A stretch of 20,051 bases of DNA from Isoetes engelmannii (lineage: Eukaryota; Streptophyta; Lycopodiopsida; Isoetales; Isoetaceae), in NCBI GenBank assembly GCA_011763485.2, contig JAANSK020290712.1:1-20051 (forward strand). The letters run 5' to 3'. Of the stretch, positions 1-8,446 are shown piece after piece. The notes beneath the pieces are model-generated. The model did no database searches. It saw only the letters and a list, made by a program, of their open reading frames with translations, and was not told the origin of the DNA. The position numbers and the translations under genes are program-made. Every line of letters starts with the position of its first letter. Position 1 is the stretch's first letter.

Positions 1-430
1 TTGCTCCAATGCTTGAACATGCTTTCAAAACGCTCAAAAATGTTATCTCATTTGGCTGCATGCCTTCAGTCTGCAGCCTTTTAAAACCTTCCAAGGCTAA
101 AAGCTCTTGCCTATGTTGCACATGTGCTACAATTACGGCACTCCAGGTCACAATGGTTGGCTTTAAACCTTCCTTCTACATTTGCTCAAAACAATCTATC
201 ACTAAAAGTGGTATTGACAAGTTACAAAATGTTCCAGACCTAGTAGACATGAATTGCTTTGGGATGACTTTGTCTTGGTAAAGCTTGTCTTGCTCTAGTG
301 CTGCCAGGGTCACACATTTTGTCAAGACAGTCGTGAAAGTCATCCCATCTGGCCTCACCCCTTCCAGTTGCATCCTTTTGAAACATTCCATTGCAAGAAC
401 TATTTCTCCATAGTTTTTCAACCAAACATA
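1..430 (-). pseudogene. PPR protein fragment with in-frame stop
   Basis: Minus-strand reading gives two pentatricopeptide (PPR) blocks in one frame. The first is around 300-420, with the core FKRMQLEGVRPDGMTFTTVL. The second is around 1-175, with CFEQM, then KEGLKPTIVTWSAVI, then FKRLQTEGMQPNEITFLSVL. The two are separated by a TAG codon at 176-178, where family members usually have Gln after the EQM. The stretch between the blocks lacks the S-type motif expected in a PLS array, so an internal deletion is likely. The fragment runs off the left edge of the window. PPR proteins bind organellar RNA, but this copy cannot give a full product as read. The stop has no obvious splice escape. Organellar U-to-C editing would not be expected to rescue a nuclear transcript. 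Confidence 0.75.
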
Positions 431-493
431 GAAAGGTAAAGGCAAATGCTGATGAGAACGGTGGTACACTTGTTCCTGACCATAAAAGACTTG

Positions 494-511
494 CAACAAC
501 AACAACAACTT
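494..511. repeat. CAA microsatellite
   Basis: A short run of about five CAA triplets follows the PPR fragment. It is low-complexity sequence with no other signal. Confidence 0.7.
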
Positions 512-570
512 ATACGAAGAGGATTTTGAAGTAGAAAAGCGAAATAAAGTGAAACAGCGTAAGCTTTAGT

Positions 571-603
571 GGCTAAGTTTAGCCAAATGGCTAAATTTTA
601 GCC
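571..603. repeat. Palindromic GGCTAA/TTAGCC cluster
   Basis: Two adjacent small palindromes, at 571-584 (ggctaagtttagcc) and 589-603 (ggctaaattttagcc), use the same TTAGCC/GGCTAA words. Those words recur many times through 541-1110 and again near 17310-17350. They appear to belong to the same repeat family as the 200 bp copies to the right. Confidence 0.6.
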
Positions 604-680
604 TTTTAGAGAAAAATCTTGGCTAAAGTAACATGGAGGAACCATTTTTGAAAAAGGAAAAATTAGCCAAACATTTTTTG

Positions 681-886
681 TAAAGGTTTGGATCCATTAT
701 CATTTTAGCCAAGCATCCGAAACTATGATGACAAAAATGTGACAAGTTTAGCCAAACACAAGAAACTAGAAATTCCAAAACTTGCAAAATTTAGCCAAGC
801 CATAGAAAGTTTTAAGCCTAGGATTAACCTAGAATAGTTAAACTAGTTTTACCATTTAAGGGACATGACCAATTTTAAAGTTGACT
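681..886 (+). repeat. Dispersed ~200 bp repeat, copy A
   Basis: This copy shares long blocks with copy B at 931-1140 in the same order: ttagccaaacacaagaaa, gccaagcc-tagaaagttt, cctaggattaacctag, ttttaccatttaag and gacatgacc. The copies are clearly diverged, with many substitutions and small indels. No coding sequence, terminal inverted repeats or target duplication could be defined. Confidence 0.8.
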
Positions 887-930
887 CTGCTTGAAAACAT
901 AATCTAGAGTATGGGAAAATTTATTTGGCT

Positions 931-1140
931 AATATTTGGATCTTTATTATCGTAAAAAATAGCCAAGTGTTCGAAAGTATGATAAAAAAAATATGAAATA
1001 TTTAGCCAAACACAAGAAATTAGAATTTTAAAATCTTCAAACTTTAGCCAAGCCTTAGAAAGTTTTAGGCCTAGGATTAACCTAGATTAGCCAAACTAAT
1101 TTTACCATTTAAGAGACATGACCACATTAAAGTTTACTCA
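931..1140 (+). repeat. Dispersed ~200 bp repeat, copy B
   Basis: Second direct copy, about 240 bp after copy A. Its right end (gacatgaccacattaaagttta) is matched closely by the inverted copy C at 17222-17353. All three copies therefore seem to end at a similar point. Confidence 0.8.
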
Positions 1141-1258
1141 GAAGTGAAATGCTTTACAAACTGAATCACAATCATCTTCATTTAGCTTAATCAATAAAAG
1201 AAGGACGGATAAAATGATAAATAGGACTGATAAACACCTCTTACAAATAAAATAAAGG

Positions 1259-1678
1259 CTAAGAAAGAGTGCGATCACCTGTTAAACTGCTACAAATCGT
1301 CATTGCCAAGCATGTAGAGTCCTCTGTAGCTACTTGCCAAGAAGCCTCTTCTGTTATAAGCTTTTCTTTCTCACTCTTTGTTATGGATTCCAATATCCTC
1401 CTTCCTATTGGAATCAATAGCAAAAAGTGGGAAAGGTAGCTTGCCATCTCCATTGCCTCAACAAAAAACGGTTTTGTCCTCAACTCTGGATTCCGATGAT
1501 CTGGCGCCGCCGTGCGTGAAGAGAAAACCCATTCAACATTAGAAAAGGAAAACCCTAAATGTTTAGGAATGGAGCGATGATCTCCTCCATAGCCAAAATC
1601 ACTAAAGGATTTCAAGAATTTTGAAACTCCTCTTGACAAAGCCTCCTCCCCCCCCCCTCCCCCCCCCCTCCCCCACAC
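1259..1678 (-). CDS. Hypothetical 139-codon ORF, weak
   Basis: An open frame of 139 codons starts in a G-rich stretch (minus strand) and ends at 1259. The middle (FVEAMEMASYLSHFLLLIPI) is moderately protein-like, but no domain is recognised. The N-terminal Gly/Glu run is simply the translated homopolymer. No splice sites or neighbours support it. It could be a chance ORF or part of an old gene fragment. Apart from this ORF, 1141-1640 shows nothing distinctive. Confidence 0.2.
   Translation of the reverse strand: MWGRGGGGGGEEALSRGVSKFLKSFSDFGYGGDHRSIPKHLGFSFSNVEWVFSSRTAAPDHRNPELRTKPFFVEAMEMASYLSHFLLLIPIGRRILESITKSEKEKLITEEASWQVATEDSTCLAMTICSSLTGDRTLS
1642..1674. repeat. Poly-C tract (G-rich on minus strand)
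   Basis: Long C runs are interrupted by single T bases. On the minus strand this gives four G runs separated by single A bases, which is a G-quadruplex-compatible pattern. Confidence 0.85.
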
Positions 1679-1769
1679 AATGGAAGAACGTCAAGGTCAT
1701 GGAAAATCCAGAGCTGACAGCAACCCGACTTAAATATTCTCCTGCTGTCTGGCTTCCGCAATAACAAAG

Positions 1770-2291
1770 TAGGGCACAAGTGTTCATCTATGCAAGCTGA
1801 AGATATGTCTCACATCTTGTTTTGTCCCACACAACTAACAAAGCTGTTCTACCTTATGGTGAGGCAAATAATGACACTTACATGGATCTTGCATGCTTAA
1901 ATTCATGGTTCCACTTTAGCATGGATTGCAATATGGTTCCCTCATCAAACACTGAATGAAGATAAAGCATCAAGAGAACAACAAAGCACACCTTCTTTGC
2001 TTCTTGTGAGGATAGAAAGCAAGCCAAAATGCTCATGCAGACTGCACCCCACATCATCATAAGGTAGCCTGATATGTGCAATAGGTAAGCTTAGCCTGAT
2101 ATGAAACATTCCAGGCAGACTACATTGCAATGTCGTATAGGAATTTAGTGCTCAGTCGTTAAGAGACGGGAGCAAAGACACAAAATAACATCAACTTCTA
2201 TGAGAAGGAGAAAGAACACTTTCGAGAAAGAACTTACCTTTGTTTACATGGTCATCGCATAGAGATGGCAAGACTGAGATGCACAACAATG
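1770..2291 (-). repeat. Segmental duplication, copy 1
   Basis: About 520 bp matches 2620-3138 in the same orientation, at roughly 85% identity by eye, over both exon-like and intron-like sequence. Shared anchors include tctcacatcttgttttgtcc, agataaagcatcaagagaac and gatggcaagactgagatgca. Introns are included, so the copy arose at the DNA level and not through a spliced RNA. Confidence 0.9.
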
Positions 2292-2473
2292 CTAAGGGAC
2301 CATTGTTTTCAGCACCAGTTCCCGCCTCAGCTATCACAATGAAGTGGCCAACTCTTCAAAGTGATTGCACTGAATTTTCAAACAGACAGGTGAAAGTACT
2401 GATGTTTTTATTCTTATGAACAATGCACAACAACAACTTGACTCCGTCATAATATGTGAATTTAGCCAGATCT
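1882..2473 (-). pseudogene. Unidentified multi-exon gene fragment, copy 1
   Basis: Two exons can be drawn on the minus strand. Exon a is 2473-2238 (acceptor ttttgcag, donor aaag|gtaagtt). It contains LAKFTYYDGVKLLLCIVHKN, then FTCLFENSVQSL, an in-frame TGA at 2356-2358, then VGHFIVIAEAGTGAENNGPL and LCISVLPSLCDDHVNK. Exon b is 2068-1882 (acceptor atatcag, donor ccat|gtaagtg) and resembles EHFGLLSILTRSKEGVL. Copy 1 has one A fewer than copy 2 at the exon a donor, which breaks the phase, and an extra base inside exon b. The TGA could be a CGA-to-TGA change. I do not recognise the family; the hydrophobic helical character would fit an alpha-solenoid protein, but that is a guess. Confidence 0.55.
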
Positions 2474-2619
2474 CTGCAAAACATTGCTTACCCCATGAAT
2501 GTATTAGAATTAAATGAAGTTGTAGAGCAGGATATGGCATTCAATGTTTTCTGCATTAATGGCTCAACACGGTTGTAAAAATGAATTTTAAAGGCTTCAT
2601 ACGCACTTCCCTCTGCATT

Positions 2620-3138
2620 TGGGGCACGAGTGTTCATCCATACCGCTGAAGGTTTGTCTCACATCTTGTTTTGTCCCACAGAACTAAGGAATTTGTTCTA
2701 CCTTATGGTGAGGCAAATAATCACTTACATGGATGTTGCATGCTTGAATTCATGGTTTTACTATAGCAGGGATTGCAATACGGTTCCCAGATCAAACAAT
2801 GATGAAGATAAAGCATCAAGAGAACAGTAAAGCACACCTTCTTTGCTTCTTGTGAGGATAGAAAGGAAGCCAAAATGCTCTTGCAGATTGCGCTCAACAG
2901 CATCATAAGGTAGTCTGCAATGTGCAATAGGTAAGCTTATTTGTTTTGAAACATTCCGGGCAGACTACATTGCAATGCCGTCTAGAAATTTAATGCTCAG
3001 CCATTAAGAGACGGGAGCAAAGACACATAATAACATCAACTTCTATGAAAAGGGAAAAGAACATTTTTGAGAAAGAACTTACCTTTTGTTTATATGGTCG
3101 TCACACAGTGATGGCAAGACTGAGATGCACAACAATGC
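2620..3138 (-). repeat. Segmental duplication, copy 2
   Basis: Matching copy of 1770-2291, offset by about 848 bp. The match ends sharply at 3138 inside exon a. Everything upstream of that point in the gene (2292-2473 in copy 1) is missing here. This gives a clear breakpoint. Confidence 0.9.
2729..3138 (-). pseudogene. Unidentified multi-exon gene fragment, copy 2
   Basis: Exon a is represented by 3138-3083 only (LCISVLPSLCDDHINK, donor aaaag|gtaag). Exon b is 2914-2729 (acceptor attgcag, donor ccat|gtaagtg). Here the phase fits: AG plus A makes an Arg codon, followed by LPYDAVERNLQEHFGFLSIL and then SKEGVLYCSLDALSSSLFDL. The frame closes at TAG 2761-2763, after QSLL. The splice-consistent frame makes it likely these really were exons. 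Copy 2 is 5'-truncated by the duplication breakpoint. Function unknown. Confidence 0.55.
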
Positions 3139-3809
3139 AAATATGTAGAAGAATCAAGTAGGAATTGGCTATGCTAGCCATAACGTTTGTTCTTGCCATG
3201 TGAAAGGCATTGATACATATTGTTCATTGATCCTAGCTTGGACGAAATGGTAGGGAACACTGTAGCCGACACCCTCAACCTAAAAGCAAGAGCCAAGAAT
3301 ACCTAAAATGCTGCCACAGAAAAAACTTGATGTGTCGGATCTCCTTACCAGTTCGAGCTAGAATGATGGAATTGTAACTCTAAATTCCTCTGGTGTTGGG
3401 ATAACTTGCAAGGAACCCTATGAATACGCTGGAATTTCCATATTTTTTGTTCACCGTTGATGACATCCCAGGACACCAATGCCCTCCACATGCACAAGTT
3501 TCTTATATGGCGGCAAAGTGGACACTCTGAAGTGTCCACTCTCGTTTGTGCAAAGGTTCGAATAAAATTTAATTATAAAATGTATTCATAGCTAATGTTT
3601 AACTAACGTAATTTACTCTCCTTAATATCTACCTATAGAGGTTATCCCCCTATACATAAGGCATTTCATATAAATCCTTGTTGAGCTTGTGCCGCTCTTT
3701 CAAGGACGAGCATCCTAAAGATTGGATTTGACTATTTCTTTTACTTCTTTGTTTGAATTTGAAGTTATTTATCATATCTTGTATCAGATTGGATGTGGGA
3801 AAACTTGAT
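3139..3809. other. Intergenic, nothing recognised
   Basis: No gene is supported here. A minus-strand 64-codon frame at 3345-3539 has no domain. The only structure is a perfect 10-bp stem at 3517-3526/3531-3540 (agtggacact / agtgtccact) with a 4-base loop. Confidence 0.5.
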
Positions 3810-3944
3810 GGATGATCTGGCATATATTTTTCGTTTATGATCATAAACAACAGATTATAAACAAAAAATAAATGTCAGACAATCCATCGGACCATCCATT
3901 GAAACATGTGCGATCATAAACGAAAAATACATGTCAGACCATCC
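3810..3944. repeat. 33-bp near-perfect inverted repeat
   Basis: The sequence at 3810-3842 is the reverse complement of 3912-3944 with about three mismatches. A third partial copy, in the right-arm orientation, lies between them at about 3855-3885. The arms contain ggatggtctgaca-like words, which are the codons for DGWSD in the adjacent transposase fragment. Confidence 0.8.
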
Positions 3945-4157
3945 ATCGAAACAAATTGAAACACCATACCTCTTCCATGTCTCCTTCGTAGGCCTCAATC
4001 TCTGTACCACGACTTTAAATTCAGCTTGGACATACTTACACTTCAAATCATTTGACCTCGAGGATTGGTATCCTACTCCAACTTTAACACAAGCCTTTGA
4101 GTAATCCTTTGAAGAGCTTGCTATGTGCAAGATTGTACGTGATCCTACAACCATAAA
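3930..4157 (-). pseudogene. hAT-type (DUF659) transposase fragment, left copy
   Basis: The minus strand encodes SSSKDYSKACVKVGVGY, then SNDLKCKYVQAE, then RPTKETWKRYGVSICFDGWSD. The last part matches the conserved start of DUF659 in plant hAT-like transposases (KxxWxxxGxxxxxDGWxD, with the first catalytic Asp in DGW). It is a fragment only: it begins at the copia LTR junction (4157) and dissolves into inverted repeats just after DGWSD. Its first ~140 bp are duplicated on the other side of the copia element at 10020-10160. Confidence 0.75.
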
Positions 4158-4890
4158 GGTATTGAGCCTGGGATTTGAACCCAAGTTAAATCCCAGACAC
4201 AAGCTTTAAAACTAATGCAATACTTCACAACTTAAGCAATACCCCTTCAATACAAACTCCAACAAAGGCAAGACTCCAAGCGATTCTCTGCGGCACAAAT
4301 ACTTCTATCTAAAAAAGCCAAGCAACCAGCATATAATACACTGCCACAGATGCCATACACAAACCAGGCTCTATACCATCAACACAATCAAAAGTTACTT
4401 GTCCAAGTCTTCAACAAGAATCAATGACAGGGTTTGACATGAGACCTGACTTCATACAGGTGTAGAGAATTGCAGCTAATACTCCTACTGGAATCCAACA
4501 CAGATGTTGCAAGGCTTGCAACCGAATCCAACATACAACGCCCAACACTGCAGACCGCTTCCAATCCTGTACAGTCAACCCGGGTAGTCCACCCAACACC
4601 CAATCACTGCTGTACCTATACAGAATCTCAATTCCGGCCAACATAACTCCAAATAAATCTTATCTGCACCATCCTCTGTCAACTTCAATCTGTCCTTATT
4701 TTTTATCGCTTTCACCTGTATGTATCTGTTCAGATGGACTTCCCTTTTGTTTGTTTTCAATAACCGACATTAATGTACACAAGTTGTAAAACACCACACA
4801 ACACACAATGTGGACTATCCCCTTTTTTTTTTCAGGGCAATACATGGCAAAATACACAAACTCACCAATATATGGCATGACAATCTTACA
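4158..4890 (-). repeat. copia 3' LTR
   Basis: Begins (minus strand) TGTAAGATTG directly after the polypurine tract. It matches the right LTR through to ...CTCAATACC, then stops 14 bases short of the LTR end seen on the right (...TTTCTAACA). The terminal bases are therefore lost at the junction with the hAT fragment. ORFs in this stretch are LTR shadows. Confidence 0.9.
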
Positions 4891-5579
4891 CTTCCCCTTC
4901 ATGCCATATCTCTCTGTTAGCAATCCAAAGTATTTCCTTGAGAAAATAAGCTTACGTTCTGTAACTGCCTTTGTGAACAAGTCCGCTGCTTGGTAAGTGG
5001 TTTCCACATATTGCATAATTAGCTTATCTTTCGTAATAAGATCCCTTATGAAATGAATGTGCAATTCTATATACTTGGTCCTTTCATGGTGCACAGGGTT
5101 TTTTGCTATAGCAATACAACTCAAGCTATCTGTCAAAAGAACAGTGGGTCTAGACTGACAAAACCCTAACTCAGTTAATAGCCTTCTTTCCCATATGATT
5201 TCTATACCCGCTAGAGAGGCTGCATATTCTGCTTCGGCAGATGACATGGCAACTGATGACTGTTTTTTCCTCCACGATATTATGCCTCCTGCAGGAATCA
5301 AAGCATAACCAGACGTCGATTGTCTAGCATCCAGGTCTCCTGCCCAGTCATATATGCAAATAAAATCAAATTGTCAGAATTAAAAGTAATTTCATGATTT
5401 TTGATGCCCTTTAAATATCTCAAGATTCTTTTGGCTGCTACCCAATGTCCCTTGCCTGGATCATTGTTATATCTACTCAATAGGTTTACACCATAAGCAA
5501 AATCCGGACGTGTACTGTACGTAAACAACCTATGAGCTCCCTGTATGGTATGTGTTCCATTCTGTCCTTTCAAGCTCAA
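4880..5579 (-). pseudogene. copia RT C-terminus and RNase H
   Basis: The RT end reads YSTRPDFAYGVNLLSRYNND and KRILRYLKG, then shifts frame near 5350-5360. RNase H follows: ISWRKKQSSVAMSSAEAEYA (catalytic acidic residue region), LLTDSLSCIAIAKNPVHHER (the D of the RNase H triad), HIHFIRDLI and YQAADLFTKAV. The frame runs past the PPT codons into the LTR. RNase H degrades the RNA strand during reverse transcription. The frameshift sits where the DWAGD motif would be: the residues DWAGDLDARQSTSGYA are readable only in the other frame. Confidence 0.9.
4891..4900 (-). other. copia polypurine tract
   Basis: Minus-strand GAAGGGGAAG directly abuts the TG start of the 3' LTR. This is the expected site for plus-strand DNA priming. 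Confidence 0.85.
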
Positions 5580-6159
5580 AAAATGGACATAGATCCGCTG
5601 AAATTTTATAGCATGCTACAAGAGGCATGTTCACTGATTTTGCATTTTCCAAGCCAAACCTCTTTATCATATTTTCAATATTCCCTGTTTGACTGAGCTT
5701 AAGTGTCCCCTTTTCTTTATCCTGATTCATCTCAATACCCAAGAACTCCTTCAATTCTCCAAGATCCGTCGTCTTAAATATTCTTTTCAAAATTTCCTTG
5801 CATTTATTTGGATACTTCACACTATTCGCTGCCATTGTGCAGTCATCTATATATAAACTTGAGCTTTAAGCAATTATGCAGAAATCATCACCATCTTTGA
5901 GCATATATAAATTCCCATCAGTTTTAAGTTTTTCAAACCCTTGTTCTCTTAGATATTTATCCATGCATTTATACCACTCTCTAGGCATCTGTCTCAGCCC
6001 ACAAATAACACGTCTTAATCTCCAAACCATATTAGCTCCTTTCTCAAATCATGGAGCGTATTTCTTCCTGCAAACTAGCATTTAAAAAAACAATTTTCAC
6101 ATCCATATGATGTACATCAAGTTTGAGCGTGTTTGCTATGGCTAGAATAAGTCTTATAC
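5580..6159 (-). pseudogene. copia reverse transcriptase, central part
   Basis: Reads from the TRIM insertion point leftward: LDVHHMDVKIVFLNASLQEE holds the first catalytic Asp. RRVICGLRQMPREWYKCMDK and LREQGFEKLKTDGNLYML follow after a frame change near 6050. The catalytic YIDD (a variant of YVDD) is at about 5840-5850, preceded by an in-frame TAA. Then come TTDLGELKEFLGIEM and KLSQTGNIENMIKRFGLENA. RT copies the element RNA into DNA. At least one frameshift and one stop make it non-functional as read. Confidence 0.9.
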
Positions 6160-6314
6160 TGTAAGGGGCCCATAGGAGACAGCTTGAGTATTCGAACCTT
6201 GAATGTGCCTGTGGAGCATTCTCGAGACCGGTATAAATGGGTAGATGCGACTACTCATACACACTAGACAATTTTGCCCCGTTGGTTAAGGGAATATCGG
6301 TTAGAAACTTTACA
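6160..6314 (+). repeat. TRIM 5' LTR
   Basis: 155 bp, TG...CA ends. Shares ggagacagct, cttgaatgtgcctgtgg, ataaatgggtaga and gcgactactcata with 6461-6617. Confidence 0.9.
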
Positions 6315-6316
6315 AT

Positions 6317-6328
6317 TGGTATCAGAGC
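6317..6328 (+). other. TRIM primer binding site
   Basis: TGGTATCAGAGC, the standard plant site complementary to the 3' end of initiator tRNA-Met, two bases inside the 5' LTR. Confidence 0.9.
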
Positions 6329-6460
6329 AGGTCGAGTTCGAGTCTGCATTGGTGCCTATATGCATGGGCAATTTGCACAGTAATCATTGTGACATGGTAT
6401 GACATAGACATGATATTGCCTTGGATGCTCGAGGACGAGCATATACTTAGTGAGAGAGAC

Positions 6461-6617
6461 TGTAACGGGCTCATGGGAGACAGCTCAAGTATTCAAACCT
6501 TGAATGTGCCTGTGGGGGTTCCCGAGACACCGGCATAAATGGGTAGAAGCGACTACTCATAAACGTCTAGACGGTTTTGCCCAGTTGGTTAAGGATACGT
6601 CGGTTAGGAACCTTACA
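6461..6617 (+). repeat. TRIM 3' LTR
   Basis: 157 bp copy of the left repeat. The substitutions between the two copies indicate an old insertion. Confidence 0.9.
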
Positions 6618-6622
6618 TATGC

Positions 6623-7277
6623 TAGTAAGCTTGACTATTGGAGATTTTGTTTCTTCATAATCAATGCCTTTCTTTTGCGAGAAGCATTGAGCAAGTAATC
6701 TATCTTTGTACCTTTTTGACCCATCATCATTTATTTTAATTTTATAAACCCACTTATTTCCAACCAAATTCTTTCCTGATAGGCACTTTACCAATTCATA
6801 TGTACCGTTTTCTTTAAAGGACTCCGTCTCTTCTTGAATTGCCTTTAACCATTCAGATGCCTTTTCTGAGTCAACAGCTGCTTCGAAGGATGTGGGAACA
6901 TCAGGTTCAAACACGGCTATCAAAGACGAAAATTTTACGGGTGGTTTCCCAATTCTTCTAGTTTTTCCGGTGCCATATCTACCATACATTTCTGTATTAT
7001 AATCTACACCTGTGTCTTTGAGTTTTTCTACCTCTGTTTTCCTTTTCCATAGCTTCGCTTCTGCTACTGGTATAGATGGTGCTGATATTGCTCCATCCAT
7101 ATCTCCAGGCTCCTCATCACTTGCTCGGTGCATGTCATTTTCATCTACTTCATCAGAGTCAAAGTCAGTAGCCAAGTTGTCTTTATCAACATAAGCAAAG
7201 AGTTTTTCTACCTCCCCTGTCCTTTTTGAAATTTCTATTTCATATCTATCTTCGTAAAACTTGTTTTCATCAAACAC
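6623..7277 (-). pseudogene. copia RT N-terminus and integrase-RT linker
   Basis: A long open frame, cut at its 3' end by the TRIM. From the right: an acidic linker (DFDSDEVDENDMHRASDEEP), RRIGKPPVKFSSLIAVF, then the RT start: EWLKAIQEETESFKENGTYE, GNKWVYKIKINDDGSKRYKD, QKKGIDYEETKSPIVKLTSI. The next RT residues resume on the far side of the TRIM. The residues after KLTSI in the raw frame are TRIM sequence and not protein. This is the best preserved stretch of pol. Confidence 0.9.
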
Positions 7278-8091
7278 AGCATCCCTACTAGTTACTATTT
7301 CCTTTGTTTTAGGTATGAACAGTCTATAACCCTTTGATTCTTCATCATACTCGACTAAGACCCTATTTCTGCTCTTTCATAACTTAAGCCTTATTTCCTC
7401 AGGACATGAACATAAGTCGAGCAACCATAAGCCTTAAAATCATCATATGAGTGAGTTTAGAACCTGACCATATTTCCTCTGGAATACCTCCGTCCAAGCT
7501 GCTTGATGGCAATCTGTTCTCTAGGAAAAAAGCTGTTTTGACCGCTTCTTCCTAAAGATAATTTGGGAAACCTGCAAACTTTATCATAGACCTTATAGCA
7601 TCAAAAACTGTTGTATTTTTCCGTTCTGCAACACCATTTTGTTGTGGAGTATATCTATGTAAGCTGCCTTTTTATTCCACGCTGAAGACAAAAATATTTA
7701 AACTTTCTTGAAGGATCTTCCTCACCTCTATCTGACCTAATGCATTTTAGTTTACGTTCTGTTTCCCTTTCCATTTCATTAACATACATCTTAAATGTAT
7801 CAAGAGCTTTAACTTTTGTTGACAATAAGTAACATTTTCCCCGTCTACTAAAATCATCAATAGAAGATATAAAATACCTTTTGCCCGTTCTTCCTTACAC
7901 ATTCAATGGACCACAACGATCTGTATGTACTAGATCAAGAGGACCCGTGACTCTATTTTCGATCTGCTAAAGGCCAATCTGGTTAGCTTTCTTAACATAT
8001 AGTTTGGACAGACAAATTTTCCTGGTTGTGTCATCTTCCCTATGGATATAGCCTTTTTAATCATGTATCTAATATTGTTTAGGAGAGGGTC
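7278..8091 (-). pseudogene. copia integrase, frameshifted
   Basis: Integrase core pieces are scattered over frames. LVHTDRCGP is the first Asp of DDE (about 7920). IDDFSRRGKCYLLSTKVKA and MYVNEMERETERKLKCIRSD follow, the last with the second Asp. YTPQQNGVAERKN (about 7630-7660) holds the catalytic Glu. FLENRLPSSSLDGGIPEEIW and EYDEESKGYRLFIPKTKEIV are the C-terminal part. Integrase inserts the cDNA into chromosomes. Several indels and stops (for example before the RYTPQQ block) abolish a continuous frame. Its N-terminal zinc region is separated by the inserted TIR element. Confidence 0.88.
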
Positions 8092-8446
8092 ACCAATAGT
8101 GGACCATGGCCCAATAGTGGATCATGGTAAAACGAATCAATTTTGCCAATAGTGGCTCAACACGATTTTTTATCTTAATCTCAACCATTGAATTAAGTGG
8201 GTAAAAAAAATGGGTTCAATCTAAATCATCCAATGTTGATCCACATTAGGGTATTTGAATGATCCATGATATTTTTAGATAGGCCCATTTCATGTGAAGA
8301 TTTCGTGAGCTATATTTACCCGATTTTTTTGAAGAAACGTATATATGGAATACCTCATATCAAGAGCTTTTATGCATTTTAATGAAAAAAATATTTTATT
8401 TTTCAATATTTTCTTGTTCGTAATTCTTAAGTGGTCCACTGTTGGT
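8092..8446. mobile_element. Small TIR element (MITE) in copia integrase
   Basis: Imperfect terminal inverted repeats: left accaatagtggacca (from about 8092), right tggtccactgttggt (to about 8446). The enclosed ~355 bp are AT-rich with no coding potential. The copia frame reads WHNRLGHTHMG on the right side and DPLLNNIRYMIKKA on the left. These are expected neighbours, so the block is an insertion. The left end carries three copies of ccaatagtgg (8093, 8111, 8146). A GTG trinucleotide at both junctions may be a target duplication, but it is too short to be sure, so the superfamily is not assigned. Confidence 0.75.

Larger units (their letters stand above)
6160..6617 (+). mobile_element. TRIM retroelement nested in copia RT
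   Basis: A 458-bp non-coding element with two terminal direct repeats of 155 and 157 bp, each starting TGTAA and ending TTACA. A tRNA-iMet-type primer site sits just inside the left repeat and a purine-rich stretch (gtgagagagac) just before the right one. These are the defining features of a terminal-repeat retrotransposon in miniature, which needs enzymes from another element. It lies opposite to its copia host and so has its own origin. Both LTRs contain a ttggttaagg word that resembles a pol III A box, and the internal region has a B-box-like gagttcgagtc. This is suggestive only. Confidence 0.92.
6155..6622. repeat. TRIM target site duplication
   Basis: TATAC at 6155-6159 and TATGC at 6618-6622 flank the TRIM and differ by one base. 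Removing the TRIM and one copy restores an open RT frame (VKLTSI joined to RLILAI), which confirms the boundaries. Confidence 0.9.

Noticed and set aside
176-178. TAG in the PPR fragment as an RNA-editing site
   Set aside because: U-to-C editing in ferns acts on organellar transcripts. The surrounding retroelements and spliced genes indicate nuclear DNA.
681-1140. CRISPR-like or satellite array
   Set aside because: Only two diverged copies with unequal spacing, and the third copy is 16 kb away and inverted. This is a dispersed repeat and not an array.
4158-4200. B-box-like ggttcaaatcc (minus strand) suggesting a tRNA gene
   Set aside because: The motif occurs in both LTRs, without an A box, cloverleaf or T-run. 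It is part of the LTR end sequence.
4411-4760. Minus-strand ORFs of 60-77 codons
   Set aside because: They lie inside the copia LTR. Related but interrupted frames occur in the other LTR at 9470-9652, so they are LTR shadows.
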